From contig CM050450.1 in assembly GCA_027563935.2 (NCBI GenBank), positions 7,795,957 through 7,859,956 of the forward strand: a DNA stretch of 64,000 bases, given 5' to 3'. The first letter of the stretch is position 1, and each line of letters opens with the position of its first letter. Source of the stretch: Costus lasius (Eukaryota; Streptophyta; Magnoliopsida; Zingiberales; Costaceae). The notes beneath the pieces are model-generated. The model made no database searches and was not told the DNA's origin. It was given only the letters and a program-made list of their open reading frames with translations. Both the position numbers and the translations under genes were made by a program. Shown here in pieces: positions 63,007 through 64,000 of the stretch.

Positions 63007-64000
63007 CTGTGAATTTCAGGAGAAAAGTCAAACAATACAAAAATTGCAATGGATAATTTAATCAAGCTCAAAAGTACTGGTAATGTCAAAATGGCCAAAT
63101 AGATGAAAGATTGCTGACAATGCAGAAAGAAAGGCACAAAAGTAAGGATATTAATAGATTAAATAAAAAACGAATAAAAGGTGAAAACAAAGGAACAAAA
63201 ATCGTAGTAGTCTTACTAGTCTGCCTTTTCTAAAATAATTACCATGCAAAAGCTAATCAATCAATATCTGATCATAATCTTTACAGTTTTCACAAATAGG
63301 ATATACCATACCCAACAAATATATTGCTCATCTAAGTTCTATACTTTCCACATACATTTCTCATATACCATACCCACCAGTCCATATCTGCATTTTGCAT
63401 ATGGTTATTCACAATAAGATGACTTCTTACAATCACAACTTCAAAGATTAAATAAGTCATCATATACTCAGACGGTGCAATTAACATGAATGGAAAAAAG
63501 ATGGCCATGTGTTATTATACATGGGGCTTGATGTACTTACTAATAGTAACTTGTGGGGACATATCAAGAGACCATCATAGCTAAAAGACCCAACAACTAA
63601 GGTGGAATGGTGCCTCATTTAAGAAACTAGACTGTACCAGTCCACAGTCAAACTAGCATGCACTGGTCGGTTCTGGATGGTGTTGACACACACTACCAAC
63701 CAATATTAATAATAATAATATATATATAATATTTACAAATACAAATGATACCAACCGTGTACTAGTACATGGTTGAACCAGTATATGAAGCTCATATTGG
63801 GTGGGGTATGGACCCAACCAATTTCTTATACAAAGATTGAAATGCATGCCACTAGTTCACCATCGATCTAATTATCTTCATAAGCAAATAATGTCAATAA
63901 ATCTCCACCAAGACATTTTACTTAAACACTCCGCATTGTTCTGATAATAGTACTTAATGCTGATTTAATTGGCTTTTGACATTATAAACATAAACACAAA
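63007..64000. other. NAA25 intron, no exon recognised
   Basis: This lies upstream of the first visible NAA25 exon. No further exon with matching phase was recognised. A repeat-like block at 63630-63850 (ACTGTACCAGTCC, GCACTGGTCGGTTCTGG, an ATT/TA microsatellite at 63705-63733, GTACTAGTACATGGTTG) may be a diverged member of the family at 45663-45905. Confidence 0.45.

Overview
This is a stretch of plant nuclear DNA. The evidence is genes split by GT...AG introns, plant-specific protein families, and a dense, layered load of plant-type transposable elements. Very long, element-stuffed introns in a housekeeping gene (one is about 8 kb), together with a GC-rich single-exon gene, point to a monocot with large introns. 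A palm-like genome would fit, but that is inference from architecture, not a species call. I see no bacterial operons, CRISPR array, rRNA or tRNA gene.

Five protein-coding genes can be supported. Three lie on the + strand in the left third: a PFA-DSP/SIW14-type atypical dual-specificity phosphatase (6512-9432, 5 exons); an unrecognised type I membrane protein with a signal peptide and one C-terminal membrane segment (14551-17945, 5 exons); and a small Sel1-repeat protein (20254-22216, 3 exons). Two lie on the - strand in the right half: a single-exon PADRE/DUF4228 protein with an MGN (N-myristoylation-type) start (34101-34580), and the C-terminal ~641 residues of NAA25, the auxiliary subunit of the NatB N-terminal acetyltransferase. 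Ten NAA25 exons are visible between 63006 and 37768, and the 5' part of the gene lies beyond the right edge. The five genes have no obvious shared pathway.

Most of the rest is mobile DNA. At 1-4609 lies a - strand Ty3/gypsy element with long GC-rich LTRs, primer-binding site and polypurine tract; gag and protease are not recognisable and pol is broken. Between genes are a hAT-type MITE (10419-10872), two long AT-rich fold-back MITEs (10976-11216 and 34907-35214) and a decayed PIF/Harbinger element (23336-26962) whose right arm is an inverted, internally deleted copy of its left arm. The NAA25 introns hold an LTR-like pair with a hAT MITE nested inside (39309-42132, with MITE 40101-40620 and a perfect 8-bp target duplication), a GC-rich MITE-like island (45663-45905), a 250-bp tandem duplication (48304-48809), a deleted Ty1/copia element with both LTRs and a perfect 5-bp duplication (49181-50090), LINE-like remnants, a hAT BED-finger transposase fragment, and a complete 2.1-kb non-coding LTR retrotransposon with a perfect 5-bp duplication (59656-61767).

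I did not find a convincing new multi-gene biological system. The items most worth a second look are the inverted Harbinger fusion, the hairpin MITE just upstream of the PADRE gene, the complete non-coding LTR element inside NAA25, the unrecognised membrane protein, and an unassigned GC-rich, telo-box-bearing block at 11260-11880 that looks like a promoter or 5' leader. All coordinates and splice sites were read by eye and not confirmed by alignment or transcripts.
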